Below the pieces are notes generated by a model, which was not told the origin of the DNA, ran no database searches, and saw nothing but the letters and a program-made list of their open reading frames with translations. Shown here piece by piece: positions 9,198 to 17,449 of a stretch of 64,000 nt of DNA; the stretch's first letter is position 1; each line of letters starts with the position of its first letter. The position numbers and the translations under genes were made by a program. The stretch is from Pseudomonadota bacterium (GTDB lineage Bacteria; Pseudomonadota; Alphaproteobacteria; Acetobacterales; Acetobacteraceae). Location of the stretch: contig JAJZES010000005.1 of NCBI GenBank assembly GCA_021845985.1, positions 162,407-226,406 on the forward strand, given 5' to 3'.

Positions 9198-10366
9198 CAG
9201 TCCACGATCGTGCCGTCATCGAGCACGGCGTTGCGCGTGTGGATGATTTCCGGCGCATAGGGATGGCTGGCGCAGGCGGCTTCATCGACTTCGATGCCAA
9301 GACCCGGTGCCTCGGGGATCTGCCAGAATCCGTCCACCAGCCGTATCGGGCCGCGCACCACCTCGAAATACCACGGCACCGCGCCGACCATTTCCTCCTG
9401 GATGACGTGGTTCGGCGTGGCCACGGCGAAGTGCAGCGCGGCAACGCCGGCGATCGGGCCAAGCGGATTATGCGGCGCCACGCCGACCGACACCGCCTCG
9501 GCCATCGCCGCGATTTTCTTCGCTTCCGACAGGCCGCCACAATGACAGATGTCCGGCTGGATGATGTCCACCGCGCGCGCCTGCAGCAGATCGGCGAACT
9601 CGCCACGCTCGACCAGCCGTTCGCCGGTCGCCAGCGGCACCGTCGTCTTGTCGGCAACGGCGCGCAGGCTGGCGAGTTCGCCGGGCGGGACCGGCTCTTC
9701 GACGAACATCGGCCGGCCGGGCGCGAGCGCCGCGATATAGGCCAGCGCCGCGGCGGCGCTGGCCGGGCGGCCATGGAAATCGACCATGATCTCGACCGCC
9801 GGGCCGACTGCGTCGCGCAGCGCCGCCATCATGCGGGCGACCTTGTCCACCTCCGGCAGCGGCGCGTGGTAATGCGTGTAGGGGATGAACACCGCCTTGA
9901 AGGCGCGGTAGCCCTTGGCCATCACTTCATGCGCCCGCGCCACAAGCGGCGCGGCGTCCATCGTCTCATAAACCGCGCGCATGTCGCCGAGGCCGAGATG
10001 CGTATAGACCCGCACCTTGTCGCGCACCTTGCCGCCGAGCAGGCGCCACACCGGCACGCCGAGCGACTTGCCGAGAATGTCCCACAGCGCCACTTCGATG
10101 CCGGAGACGGCGCTCATGCCGATCGCGCCGAGCCGCCAGAACGAGTGTTTGCGCATCACCCGCACCGCCTGTTCGATGTCGCGCGGGTCGCGGCCGATCA
10201 GCAGCGGCGTCAGATCCTCGACGGCACCGACGACGCTCCTGGTTTTCCATTCGAGCGTCGCCTCGCCCCAGCCGACAAGGCCGGGTTCACTCGTCTCGAC
10301 GCACACGAACACCCAGTTGCGCATTTCGGCGTGGACGATGCGGGTGGTGATGGCGGTGATGCGCAA
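9194..10366 (-). CDS. enolase-superfamily sugar-acid dehydratase (DgoD-like)
   Basis: Predicted sugar-acid dehydratase producing a 2-keto-3-deoxy acid with Mg2+. It carries the mandelate-racemase-subgroup pattern seen in D-galactonate dehydratase: GLVGWGEATLE, IMVDFHGRP, MFVEEPVPP, LATGERLV, IIQPDICHCGGL and APHNPLGPIAG with the general-base histidine. I place the start at a TTG preceded by GGGGAA because the conserved domain begins there (RITAITTRIV) and this gives 390 residues, close to DgoD. ATGs at 10420 and 10438 would add an atypical leader. It is the first gene of the long leftward operon. Confidence 0.83.
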   Translation of the reverse strand: MRITAITTRIVHAEMRNWVFVCVETSEPGLVGWGEATLEWKTRSVVGAVEDLTPLLIGRDPRDIEQAVRVMRKHSFWRLGAIGMSAVSGIEVALWDILGKSLGVPVWRLLGGKVRDKVRVYTHLGLGDMRAVYETMDAAPLVARAHEVMAKGYRAFKAVFIPYTHYHAPLPEVDKVARMMAALRDAVGPAVEIMVDFHGRPASAAAALAYIAALAPGRPMFVEEPVPPGELASLRAVADKTTVPLATGERLVERGEFADLLQARAVDIIQPDICHCGGLSEAKKIAAMAEAVSVGVAPHNPLGPIAGVAALHFAVATPNHVIQEEMVGAVPWYFEVVRGPIRLVDGFWQIPEAPGLGIEVDEAACASHPYAPEIIHTRNAVLDDGTIVDW

Positions 10367-10517
10367 TTCCGTTCCCCTGGCGGCGCCGGCGCGAGCAATC
10401 GTCGTATCTAATGACCGCATTGCTGCGGCGGATAGCAACCAAATGCCCGGCTATGCTGCATGGCAGCATGCGGGATACGTTCCTCCGCGCACCCAGCGGC
10501 TTGAAGACCGGGTGCAT

Positions 10518-10528
10518 TCATCGTATGA
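10518..10528. promoter_or_regulatory. possible operator TCATCGTATGA in the dehydratase-lactonase divergent gap
   Basis: Perfect inverted repeat TCAT-CGT-ATGA lying between the divergently read dehydratase (start 10366) and lactonase (start 10588). A 9-of-11 match occurs at 2934-2944. A GntR-family regulator is encoded in the operon. This is proposed from position and symmetry only. Confidence 0.25.
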
Positions 10529-10587
10529 GTGGAGCCGTATCATGTCGGCGAAGTCCCGGTCAAGGGAGCTTGCGGAGGAGCGTACGG

Positions 10588-11460
10588 ATGGCGGAAGTGC
10601 GGCTGATCGTGGACGTGCGCAACCGGCTCGGCGAAGTGCCGGTCTGGGATGTCGCCGAGCAGGCGCTTTACTGGGTGGACATCGAGGGCCGCCGGCTGCA
10701 GCGACTGGAGCACGCCAGCGGCGCCGTGACGCACTGGGACCTGCCGGAGCGCATCGGCAGTTTTGCCCTGCGCCGTGGCGGCGGGCTGGTGTGTGCGCTG
10801 GAATCCGGGTTGGCGTTCTTCGACCCGGCCACGGGGGCGATCGAGTGGATCGCCCGGCCGGAGGCGATGATCGGGCGCAACCGCTTCAACGACGGCAAAT
10901 GCGATCGCGCCGGCCGGTTCTGGGCCGGCACCATGGACGACCGCATGAGCGAGCACACCGGCTCGCTGTTCCGTCTCGACCCCGACCGCAGCGTGCATCG
11001 GATGGACGGTGCCATCGGCATCGCCAACTCGCTGGCCTGGAGTCCCGACGACCGCCGGTTCTATTTCGCCGACACCATGGACGGCACGATCTACGTCTAC
11101 GACTTCGATCTGGCGGCCGGGACCATCGCCAACCGGCGCGTGTTCGTCACCACCCACGACCAGCCCGGCAATCCCGACGGCTCGACCATCGATGCCGAGG
11201 GCTGTCTGTGGAATGCGCAGTGGGATGGCTGGCGCCTGGTGCGCTACGCGCCGGACGGCGGCATCGACCGCGTCGTGCCGCTGCCGGTGCAGAAACCCAC
11301 CAGTTGCATGTTCGGCGGCCCCGATCTGGCAACGCTGTATGTCACCTCGGCGATCTGGGATCTGACGCCGGACGCCCTGACGGCGCAGCCCTGGGCGGGC
11401 GGCCTGCTCGCCGTCGATGTCGGCGTGCGCGGCCTGCCGGAGCCGCGCTTCGCCGGCTGA
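10588..11460 (+). CDS. SMP-30/gluconolactonase family sugar lactonase
   Basis: 290-residue six-bladed beta-propeller lactonase that opens sugar lactones to acids, the step between the dehydrogenase and the dehydratase encoded divergently. Visible metal-site features are LGEVPVWD (Glu near residue 15), the NRFNDGKCDRAGRFWAGTMD stretch, ANSLAWSPD with Asn, and GNPDGSTIDAEGCLWNAQWD with the catalytic Asp. The ATG was chosen over upstream starts because GGAGGAG sits 7 nt before it. It reads away from the operon and may be regulated by the same protein through the shared gap. Confidence 0.9.
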   Translation: MAEVRLIVDVRNRLGEVPVWDVAEQALYWVDIEGRRLQRLEHASGAVTHWDLPERIGSFALRRGGGLVCALESGLAFFDPATGAIEWIARPEAMIGRNRFNDGKCDRAGRFWAGTMDDRMSEHTGSLFRLDPDRSVHRMDGAIGIANSLAWSPDDRRFYFADTMDGTIYVYDFDLAAGTIANRRVFVTTHDQPGNPDGSTIDAEGCLWNAQWDGWRLVRYAPDGGIDRVVPLPVQKPTSCMFGGPDLATLYVTSAIWDLTPDALTAQPWAGGLLAVDVGVRGLPEPRFAG

Positions 11461-11640
11461 ACAGCGCGGTCGGACGGGCGCCGATGGTGAGGCGGTCGGG
11501 ATGAGCAAGGGTGCCGACAAGGCGCTGGTCGCCGGCTTGCCCGACTGGACCACCGGCCTCATCCGATCGCCAGATTCACCGGCCGGGCGGGTGGTCGCAT
11601 CTTCGCAGGAACAGGCCGCCGGCCTGACGGCGATCGGCCG

Positions 11641-12717
11641 TCACAGCTTTTTTCCGCCAGGGTAAGCCGCACGGCCGCGCAGCAGGCGCTTGGCAACGCG
11701 CAGCGGTTTGCTCAGCCGCCAGGAGGTTGACGCGTACACGGCGGCCAGTTCACGGCCAAGCCGCTCGACCTCCGCCGCCTCGGCGCTCTGCGGCGGCGGG
11801 AGCGGCTGTGGCGCAACGCCTGCGGCAGCTTCGGCCGGGCGTGACAGAACATAGGCGCGGGCCCGTCCGCAGCCTGGGAACGGGTGCAACACGGCCGTCC
11901 ATCCGGCCCGTCGTGCCGCCTCGACAAAGAAGTCGTGGGTGAAGCCCAGCTCCATCCAGCCGTAGCGTTGGATACAGAACACCGACAGCGCATCCAACCG
12001 CGGTCCCCAGGGAAACGGCACCGACGGCACGGCGGCAGGAACGATCGGTTCGCCGCACAGGATGATGCGCCCGCCGGGCTTTAGCCGGTGGTGCAGCCGC
12101 CGCAGCAGCGCCGCGAAGTCGAAGGCATGATGGAAAGCCTCGAAGAACAGGATGCGGTCGAAGCTGTCGCCGGCAAAGCCTTCGCCAAACACCGCCTGCG
12201 CCACCGGCACATCCAGCCCCATCGCGGCCGCCTGATGGGTGATCAGACGGCCGACCGCCGGATCGATGTCCACGCCACAGGCGCGCATGCCCATGCGGGC
12301 CAGCATGAGCAGAAGCTGCCCGCTGCCAGGGCCGTATTCCAGCACCGAGGCGCCGGCCGACACCTCCAGCAGTTGCAGGATATGCGCCCAACTGAGCAGA
12401 TGCTCGGCGACCAGCGCGGAATCCTGGAAGCTCCACGGCGTTGCGCCGAGCCAGGCCTCGGCCGGCGCCGGCATGGCGGAGGCTTCGTCCCGCTCGGCGA
12501 CATAGCCGTCCCGCGAGTCGGCCCGAAGCTCCAGATAGAGTGCCAGCGCCGCCGCCCGGTATTCGGCCGAGAACGGGTCCATCGCCGCTAAAGCCGCCGC
12601 CATCGGGTGATGCAGCGTCACCGTGGTCAGGCGCTGGAACTCGGCCGCATTCGGTATGCCCTGCCCGATTGCCGTGAGCGCCGCGTGGAACGCCTCGGCG
12701 GAGCCGGGGTCAGTCAT
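11641..12717 (-). CDS. class I SAM-dependent methyltransferase with glycosyltransferase-type tail
   Basis: About 358 residues. The central part has motif I SVLEYGPGSGQLLLML, an acidic VDIDPAV strand end, and FDRILFFEAFHHAFDF as the post-motif region, so it is a Rossmann methyltransferase. The C-terminal tail LAAVYASTSWRLSKPLR resembles the short tail found on many polysaccharide-locus glycosyltransferases and methyltransferases, which suggests a carbohydrate substrate. The ATG at 12717 is preferred; an open frame continues to 12891, with a GTG/ATG alternative. It follows the GT2 gene by 243 bp on the same strand and may belong to that pathway. Its substrate is unknown. Confidence 0.72.
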   Translation of the reverse strand: MTDPGSAEAFHAALTAIGQGIPNAAEFQRLTTVTLHHPMAAALAAMDPFSAEYRAAALALYLELRADSRDGYVAERDEASAMPAPAEAWLGATPWSFQDSALVAEHLLSWAHILQLLEVSAGASVLEYGPGSGQLLLMLARMGMRACGVDIDPAVGRLITHQAAAMGLDVPVAQAVFGEGFAGDSFDRILFFEAFHHAFDFAALLRRLHHRLKPGGRIILCGEPIVPAAVPSVPFPWGPRLDALSVFCIQRYGWMELGFTHDFFVEAARRAGWTAVLHPFPGCGRARAYVLSRPAEAAAGVAPQPLPPPQSAEAAEVERLGRELAAVYASTSWRLSKPLRVAKRLLRGRAAYPGGKKL

Positions 12718-12960
12718 GGCGCCCCCGTCCGGCTCGCGCTGCCCAGATCCGATGTTGCGAAACGCTGGCCACACCGTCACCTTGCGGCGGTTCCGCTTTG
12801 CGTTGAGCCGGACAGTGATCTCGGCAAATCCGGCGAACCGGCCCGGCGACAGGAAGGAGTTCCACCGAAGCGGCTCTACCGTGTGGCGCATCTGATGGCA
12901 AGGCGGCGCAACGCCCTGAACCGCCGCCGTTGCGATGCATCGGACTGATGCGGCGCGGCT

Positions 12961-13668
12961 TCACAGCGGCCGCGGCGACAGCGCCACGCGCAGGAACGTG
13001 GCGCCGATCCACCAGCCCGCGCGCAGCGAGCCGCGCAGCGAGCCGGCGACTTTCGAGGTGCCGCCGCTGCGCCGCCGGTACGGCAAAGGGATCTCCTGGA
13101 TGCGCAGCCCGGCGCGGGCCGCCTGCATCTGCATCTCGATGTTCCAGCCATAGGTCATCTCGCGCAGCCGCAGCCGGTCCAGCGCGTCGCGGCGGATCGC
13201 CCGGAAGGCGCCCATGTCGCTGTAGCGCACCCCGGTCAGCACGCCGATCGCCGCGCCGAACAGACGCCCGGCCAGCACCTGATGCCAGCTCATCGCGCCC
13301 GTCTCGCGCACCCCGCGCACCCGCGAGCCGATGACGAAATCATGGGTGCCGGCCAGGATCGGCGCCACCAGCAGCGGCATCAGGTCGGCCCGGTCGCTGC
13401 CGTCGCCGTCCATGAACACGATGACGCCGCACGCCGCCGAGGCCGCCGCGGCGCCGGCCGCGCAGGCCCGCCCGTAGCCGCGCGTCGGCGTGACGACAAC
13501 GCGGGCGCCGGCAGCGGCGGCCAGCGTTGCGGTGCCATCGCCGCTGGCGCTGTCGGCGACGATGATCTCGCTGGCGACGGCCGGCGGAATCTCGCGCAGC
13601 ACGCCGACGATCGCGGCCGCCTCGTTCAGCGTCGGGATCACCACGGCAACGCCGGACGGCCGGCTCAT
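12961..13668 (-). CDS. glycosyltransferase family 2 (dolichol-phosphate-sugar synthase-like)
   Basis: 235-residue GT-A fold transferase. The N-terminal part is VAVVIPTLNEAAAI, followed by ADSASGDGT and the metal-binding FMDGDGSDR motif, then YSDMGAFRAIRRDAL and YGWNIEMQMQAA, which match the polyprenyl-phosphate glycosyltransferase subgroup. There is no C-terminal membrane pair, only a short hydrophobic end (GWWIGATFLRVAL). Such enzymes load a sugar onto polyprenyl phosphate for use by a multi-spanning transferase, and one is encoded at 14720-16054. The start overlaps the radical SAM stop (ATGA). Confidence 0.88.
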   Translation of the reverse strand: MSRPSGVAVVIPTLNEAAAIVGVLREIPPAVASEIIVADSASGDGTATLAAAAGARVVVTPTRGYGRACAAGAAAASAACGVIVFMDGDGSDRADLMPLLVAPILAGTHDFVIGSRVRGVRETGAMSWHQVLAGRLFGAAIGVLTGVRYSDMGAFRAIRRDALDRLRLREMTYGWNIEMQMQAARAGLRIQEIPLPYRRRSGGTSKVAGSLRGSLRAGWWIGATFLRVALSPRPL

Positions 13669-14720
13669 CACAGGCTCCAGCGCAGGCCGCAGTTCTGGCA
13701 CGCCGGCCACGGCGCATCGCTGAGCAATGTGCGGCGCAGATCCTGATAGGCCGGGCCGTTCCAGATCTCGCGCAGGCTCTGCTGGGTGGCGTCGCCCAGC
13801 GTGTAGCCGGCGTAGCCGCGCGCCGAGAACGGCGCGATGCAGCACGGCAGGGCGCGGCCATGCGCGGTGAAATACATCAGCGACCACGGCCGCCGGCAGG
13901 CCGACCAGGGCTGCGCCTCGTCCTGCTGCTGCAGGCTCAGCCCCGGCTCGGTGGCGCCCGAGGCATCGAGCCGGATGCCGAGTTCGCCGGCAAGGCTGCG
14001 CGCCGTGGTCAGCGCCGCCTCCTGCTCCTCGCGCCGCCGCTCGAACAGCGAGCTGTCGGGCCGGGCGAGGCCGCGGCCGGCATCGTCGAACACCAGCCGC
14101 TGCAAATAGACCTCGCGCACGCCGAGGCGCGCGGCAAGGCGGACGAAGTCGGGCAGTTGCGCGATGGTCTCCTGCAACCCGGTCAGCCACAGCGACACGC
14201 GCGGCGCCGTGGCGCCAATCTCGCGCTGCAGCGCGGTGAAGGCGCCGACATTGCGCACGATGCGGTCGAACATGTCGCGCCCGCGCACCTGCAGGAAGCC
14301 GGCGGCGTCGGCGGCGTCGAGCGAGATGCGCAGCTCATCAAGGCCGGTCTCGATCAGCGGGCGGCGCCGGGCCGGCGTCAGCAGGGTGCCGTTGGTGTTG
14401 AACAGCACATAGATGTTACGGTCCTTGAGGTAGCGGATCATGCGCGGCAGCGCGCGCACCAGCATCGGCTCGCCGACCCCGTGCAGCACCACACGGGCGA
14501 CATCGGGCACCTGATCGACGATGCCGGCGAACAACTCCCAGCTCATATCGGCCGGCGGCTCCAGCGCCTCGAACGTGCGCGGGCAGGTCTCGCACAGCAG
14601 GTTGCAGCGGTTGGTGACTTCCAGATAGAGGCAGACCGGCGGCGCGGCGGCGCGGTGGTCACGCTCCGCCCCGACGGCTTCGAAATAGCGGCGCGGATCG
14701 GTGGTGGTGGGCGCGGACAT
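13668..14720 (-). CDS. radical SAM enzyme with SPASM-like C-terminus
   Basis: 350 residues. The N-terminal domain has CX3CX2C in EVTNRCNLLCETCPRTF, the 4Fe-4S site that generates the 5'-deoxyadenosyl radical, followed by HGVGEPML and LFNTNGTLL strands. The C-terminal region contains several cysteines (WSACRRPW, LPCCIAPF, WPACQNCGLRW) and the DATQQSLREIWNGPAYQDLR stretch typical of SPASM/twitch auxiliary cluster domains. It therefore probably modifies a peptide, a nucleoside or a sugar-linked substrate. The second of two adjacent ATGs is used because AAGGAG lies 6 nt upstream. It sits inside a glycosyltransferase operon, and the substrate is not known. Confidence 0.85.
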   Translation of the reverse strand: MSAPTTTDPRRYFEAVGAERDHRAAAPPVCLYLEVTNRCNLLCETCPRTFEALEPPADMSWELFAGIVDQVPDVARVVLHGVGEPMLVRALPRMIRYLKDRNIYVLFNTNGTLLTPARRRPLIETGLDELRISLDAADAAGFLQVRGRDMFDRIVRNVGAFTALQREIGATAPRVSLWLTGLQETIAQLPDFVRLAARLGVREVYLQRLVFDDAGRGLARPDSSLFERRREEQEAALTTARSLAGELGIRLDASGATEPGLSLQQQDEAQPWSACRRPWSLMYFTAHGRALPCCIAPFSARGYAGYTLGDATQQSLREIWNGPAYQDLRRTLLSDAPWPACQNCGLRWSL

Positions 14721-16054
14721 CATCGACTCCTTGATGCGGGAGCGGGGACGTATGGCGCCTGCCGCCATGCCGCAGGCAGCAGCAGCAAGGCGAAAAACGG
14801 CGCATACAGCACCGCCGGCCAGAGCAGCTTTGCCCCGAACGGATCCTGATAGATGGTGAAGCTGAGCAGGGTGAGAACCAGCACCGGCCAACTGGGGGCG
14901 ACGCAGGCAGGTGCCAGGAGCCAGGCGAAATACCACGCATAGTGCGGCGTCAGCAGCACCATCAGTACGCTGCCCAGCAGCAGCGCATCGCCCGCCACGC
15001 CGGCCGCCGTCACCGGCCGGGCCAGCATCCGCACCCCCAGCAGCGCGAGCACCGCCAGCCCGCCGGCCAGATAGGCGCGGCCGGCCCAGGGCGGCAGGCG
15101 GACCAATTGCGCAATCAGGTTGATGAAATAAATCCCGCGACCGCTGGTGATGCCTTCCTCGCCGGCGTAGCCCGGCAGGAACCCCAGCACATCGGCGCCG
15201 ACACCGAGATAGGGCAGGTAGGCGGCGATCAGGGTCGCGACGAATGCCGCCGGCAGCTTCCACCCCAGGGCGCGCCCGGCACCCGAACCGCGCCAGATCG
15301 CCGGCAGCAGCACGCCCGGCAGCAGCTTGGCCAGCACCGCGCCGGCGAGGGCGATGCCGGCCAGCGCCTGCCGGTCGGCCGCCGCCGCCAGCAGCGCCAA
15401 TGCGACGAACGCGATTGCCAGGGCATCGACATGGCCGTTGCCGGCGAATTCCCAGACCGGCAGCGGGTGCCACGCATAGACGAGAATCTGCGCCCGCGGC
15501 AGGCCGGCGCGGCCGAGCAGGGCCAGCAGCGCGCCGATCGCCACCAGTTCGGCGCCGACCATCGCCACCTTCACCGCCAGGACGCCCGAGGCAAGCCATT
15601 GGGTCAGGAAAAACAGCGCCTCCGCCGCCGGCGGATAGATGGTGCGCGCGGTGTCGGCGCGGTTGATGAACGGGAACACCGTCGCGTCGCGCAGCGCGGC
15701 GAGCGCCGGGTCGGCCGGCATGTAGCGATAGGGATTGATGCCAGCGACCTGCACCCTGCCGTCCCAGACATAACGGTTGATGTCGTTGGACAGGAAGGCC
15801 GGCCCCGGCAGCACGATGGCGCGCAGCAGCAGCGCCACGGCCAGCACCAGCCAGGTCGTGCGCGGCGTCGTCCCGCCGCGCAGCACCAGCCGCACCGCCA
15901 GCAGATAGATCAGGCCGGCGACAAGGCACACCGCGACGAAGGCGATCCGCCGCCGGTCGGAGCCGATGCCGAGTTGGCCGGGCGCGTGGATCGCCGCCCC
16001 GCCAAGGGTCAGCGCCAGCAGCGCGGCGCCGAGCCAGGCGAGGCGACCTTGCAT
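14720..16054 (-). CDS. multi-spanning glycosyltransferase (GT87/DUF2029-like mannosyltransferase)
   Basis: 444 residues with about 10-12 hydrophobic helices, so an integral membrane protein. The first large loop contains FLSNDINRYVWDGRVQVAGINP, with an acidic pair in the position of the catalytic residues of GT-C enzymes; later segments include GNGHVDALAIAF and LTPHYAWYFAWLL. These are features of polyprenyl-phosphate-sugar-dependent transferases acting on the periplasmic side. The start and stop overlap both neighbours, so it is translated with the DUF2064 protein and the radical SAM enzyme. The acceptor is unknown. Confidence 0.78.
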   Translation of the reverse strand: MQGRLAWLGAALLALTLGGAAIHAPGQLGIGSDRRRIAFVAVCLVAGLIYLLAVRLVLRGGTTPRTTWLVLAVALLLRAIVLPGPAFLSNDINRYVWDGRVQVAGINPYRYMPADPALAALRDATVFPFINRADTARTIYPPAAEALFFLTQWLASGVLAVKVAMVGAELVAIGALLALLGRAGLPRAQILVYAWHPLPVWEFAGNGHVDALAIAFVALALLAAAADRQALAGIALAGAVLAKLLPGVLLPAIWRGSGAGRALGWKLPAAFVATLIAAYLPYLGVGADVLGFLPGYAGEEGITSGRGIYFINLIAQLVRLPPWAGRAYLAGGLAVLALLGVRMLARPVTAAGVAGDALLLGSVLMVLLTPHYAWYFAWLLAPACVAPSWPVLVLTLLSFTIYQDPFGAKLLWPAVLYAPFFALLLLPAAWRQAPYVPAPASRSR

Positions 16055-16794
16055 CAGGCGGCAAGGCCCGGCCGGCCGGCGAGGTCGAGCCGTGCCAGCA
16101 GCGCCGCGGTGGCCGCTGCGGCGAAGGCGCGGGGCGCGCGACCGTCCGGCGCGGCCAGCTCGTCGAGCACCCGCGCCAGCGACGCAGGATCGTCCACGTC
16201 GTACCACGGCGGCAGCAACGCCACCTCCAGCCCGAGTTCCGCGGCGCGCGCCAGGGTCTGCCGGGCAACCTCCGGCGTGCTCCAGGCGATGTCGGCGAAC
16301 AGCCGCGCGTGCGCTGCCTTCAGCCCGATCAGGTAATAGCCGCCATCCTCGGCCGGACCGAGCACCAGCCGCGGGCCGGGTCGCAGCAGCGCCGAGGCGG
16401 CCTCGATCAGGAAGCCGGTCGGCAGGGTCGGGCTGTCGGCGTTGACCATGCAAACCGCCGCCGCGCCGCTTGCCAGCAGCGTCCGCGCCGCGTGCAGCAG
16501 GCTGCGGCCGATGCCCTCGACCCCTGGCGGCATCGGCCCGGCGCCATCGGCCAGCACCAGTTGCGTGCCCGGCGCCAGCATGCCGGCGAAGCCGGCATCG
16601 GCACCCGCCGGGGCATAGGCGACATAGCCGGCGATCGGCGCCGACCGGCCGGCCAGCGCGATGTTGGCCGTGACATCGCCAAGGAACGCTCCGCTCAAGG
16701 CCGCCGCCTCGGCGCCGGTCAGCGGCGGCACCAACCGGGTCTTCACCGCCCCTGGGCGCGGCGCCTTGGCCATCACCGCCATGGCGCAGCGCAT
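16054..16794 (-). CDS. DUF2064 / TIGR04282 family glycosyltransferase-like protein
   Basis: 246-residue GT-A-like nucleotidyl or sugar transferase. Hallmarks are MAVMAKAPRPGAVKTRL at the N-terminus (a nucleotide-sugar pyrophosphorylase-type loop), MVNADSPTLPTGFL as the metal site, and GPAEDGGYYLIGLKA. It probably makes or transfers an activated sugar for the next enzymes of the operon. It overlaps the DoxX gene and the membrane glycosyltransferase gene by 4 or fewer bases. In other genomes relatives of this family accompany GT2 and radical SAM genes; the exact reaction has not, to my knowledge, been shown. Confidence 0.85.
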   Translation of the reverse strand: MRCAMAVMAKAPRPGAVKTRLVPPLTGAEAAALSGAFLGDVTANIALAGRSAPIAGYVAYAPAGADAGFAGMLAPGTQLVLADGAGPMPPGVEGIGRSLLHAARTLLASGAAAVCMVNADSPTLPTGFLIEAASALLRPGPRLVLGPAEDGGYYLIGLKAAHARLFADIAWSTPEVARQTLARAAELGLEVALLPPWYDVDDPASLARVLDELAAPDGRAPRAFAAAATAALLARLDLAGRPGLAA

Positions 16795-17396
16795 CAGCCG
16801 ACCACCCAGGCGAGCGCGAGGCCGCGCGAGCGGCTGCGCAGCAGCAGCAGCACGTCGGCGCCCAGGCTGCGGCCCGGCGGGTCCACCAGAAACAGCAATT
16901 GGATGACGATGAGGAAGAAATAGGTCCACGGCCACTCGCCGGGCGCCGAGTAAAGGCCGAGCCACAGATTGGCCGCCATTGCCGCCCCCGCCAGCGCGCC
17001 GAGCCGGCTGCACAGGCCGAGCATCAGCGACACCCCGATGGCAACTTCCGTCAGATAAACGAGCGGGCCGAACACGGCGATGTTCGGCACCACCACGCGG
17101 GCGACCAGATCGCCCTGCGCCGGGATCGCCGCGTGCTGAACCATCTGGTTCATCCAATACACCAGACCGTCGTAGTTGGGCGGGATCTTCCACAACGATT
17201 GCTGCCACCACAGCACGCCGACGATGAGGCGCAACAGCCAGATCGCGGCATGGCGCGGCGTGCGCTGCTCCGGCCGGCGCGCCGCCGCGGCGAGTGCCGT
17301 GGCCAGGCTGCCGGCCAGCAGCAGCCAGAAAACGCCGGTCGGCCAGTCCGGCTTGGTCAGGAACGCCCATACGTCGTCAGCCGGGTTTGGTCGCAT
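16794..17396 (-). CDS. DoxX-like membrane protein
   Basis: 200 residues with four or five hydrophobic segments, including VFWLLLAGSLATALAAAA, LIVGVLWWQQSLWKIPPNY, PLVYLTEVAIGVSLMLG and YFFLIVIQLLFLV. The pattern fits DoxX/DoxD-type quinone-associated membrane proteins. It is the first gene of the tightly overlapping glycosyltransferase block and is 53 bp after the phosphorylase gene. A role in redox supply to the radical SAM enzyme or in membrane assembly is possible but only inferred from position. Confidence 0.7.
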   Translation of the reverse strand: MRPNPADDVWAFLTKPDWPTGVFWLLLAGSLATALAAAARRPEQRTPRHAAIWLLRLIVGVLWWQQSLWKIPPNYDGLVYWMNQMVQHAAIPAQGDLVARVVVPNIAVFGPLVYLTEVAIGVSLMLGLCSRLGALAGAAMAANLWLGLYSAPGEWPWTYFFLIVIQLLFLVDPPGRSLGADVLLLLRSRSRGLALAWVVG

Positions 17397-17449
17397 GGCA
17401 GATCGGTCCCTGTCGGTCGCCTTCGATAGTCTCCCCGTGCGCCGCCGCG

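Noticed and set aside
11617..11629. AGGCC-GCC-GGCCT hairpin between the convergent lactonase and methyltransferase genes
   Set aside because: Short arms and no T-run; GC-rich DNA produces such repeats often.
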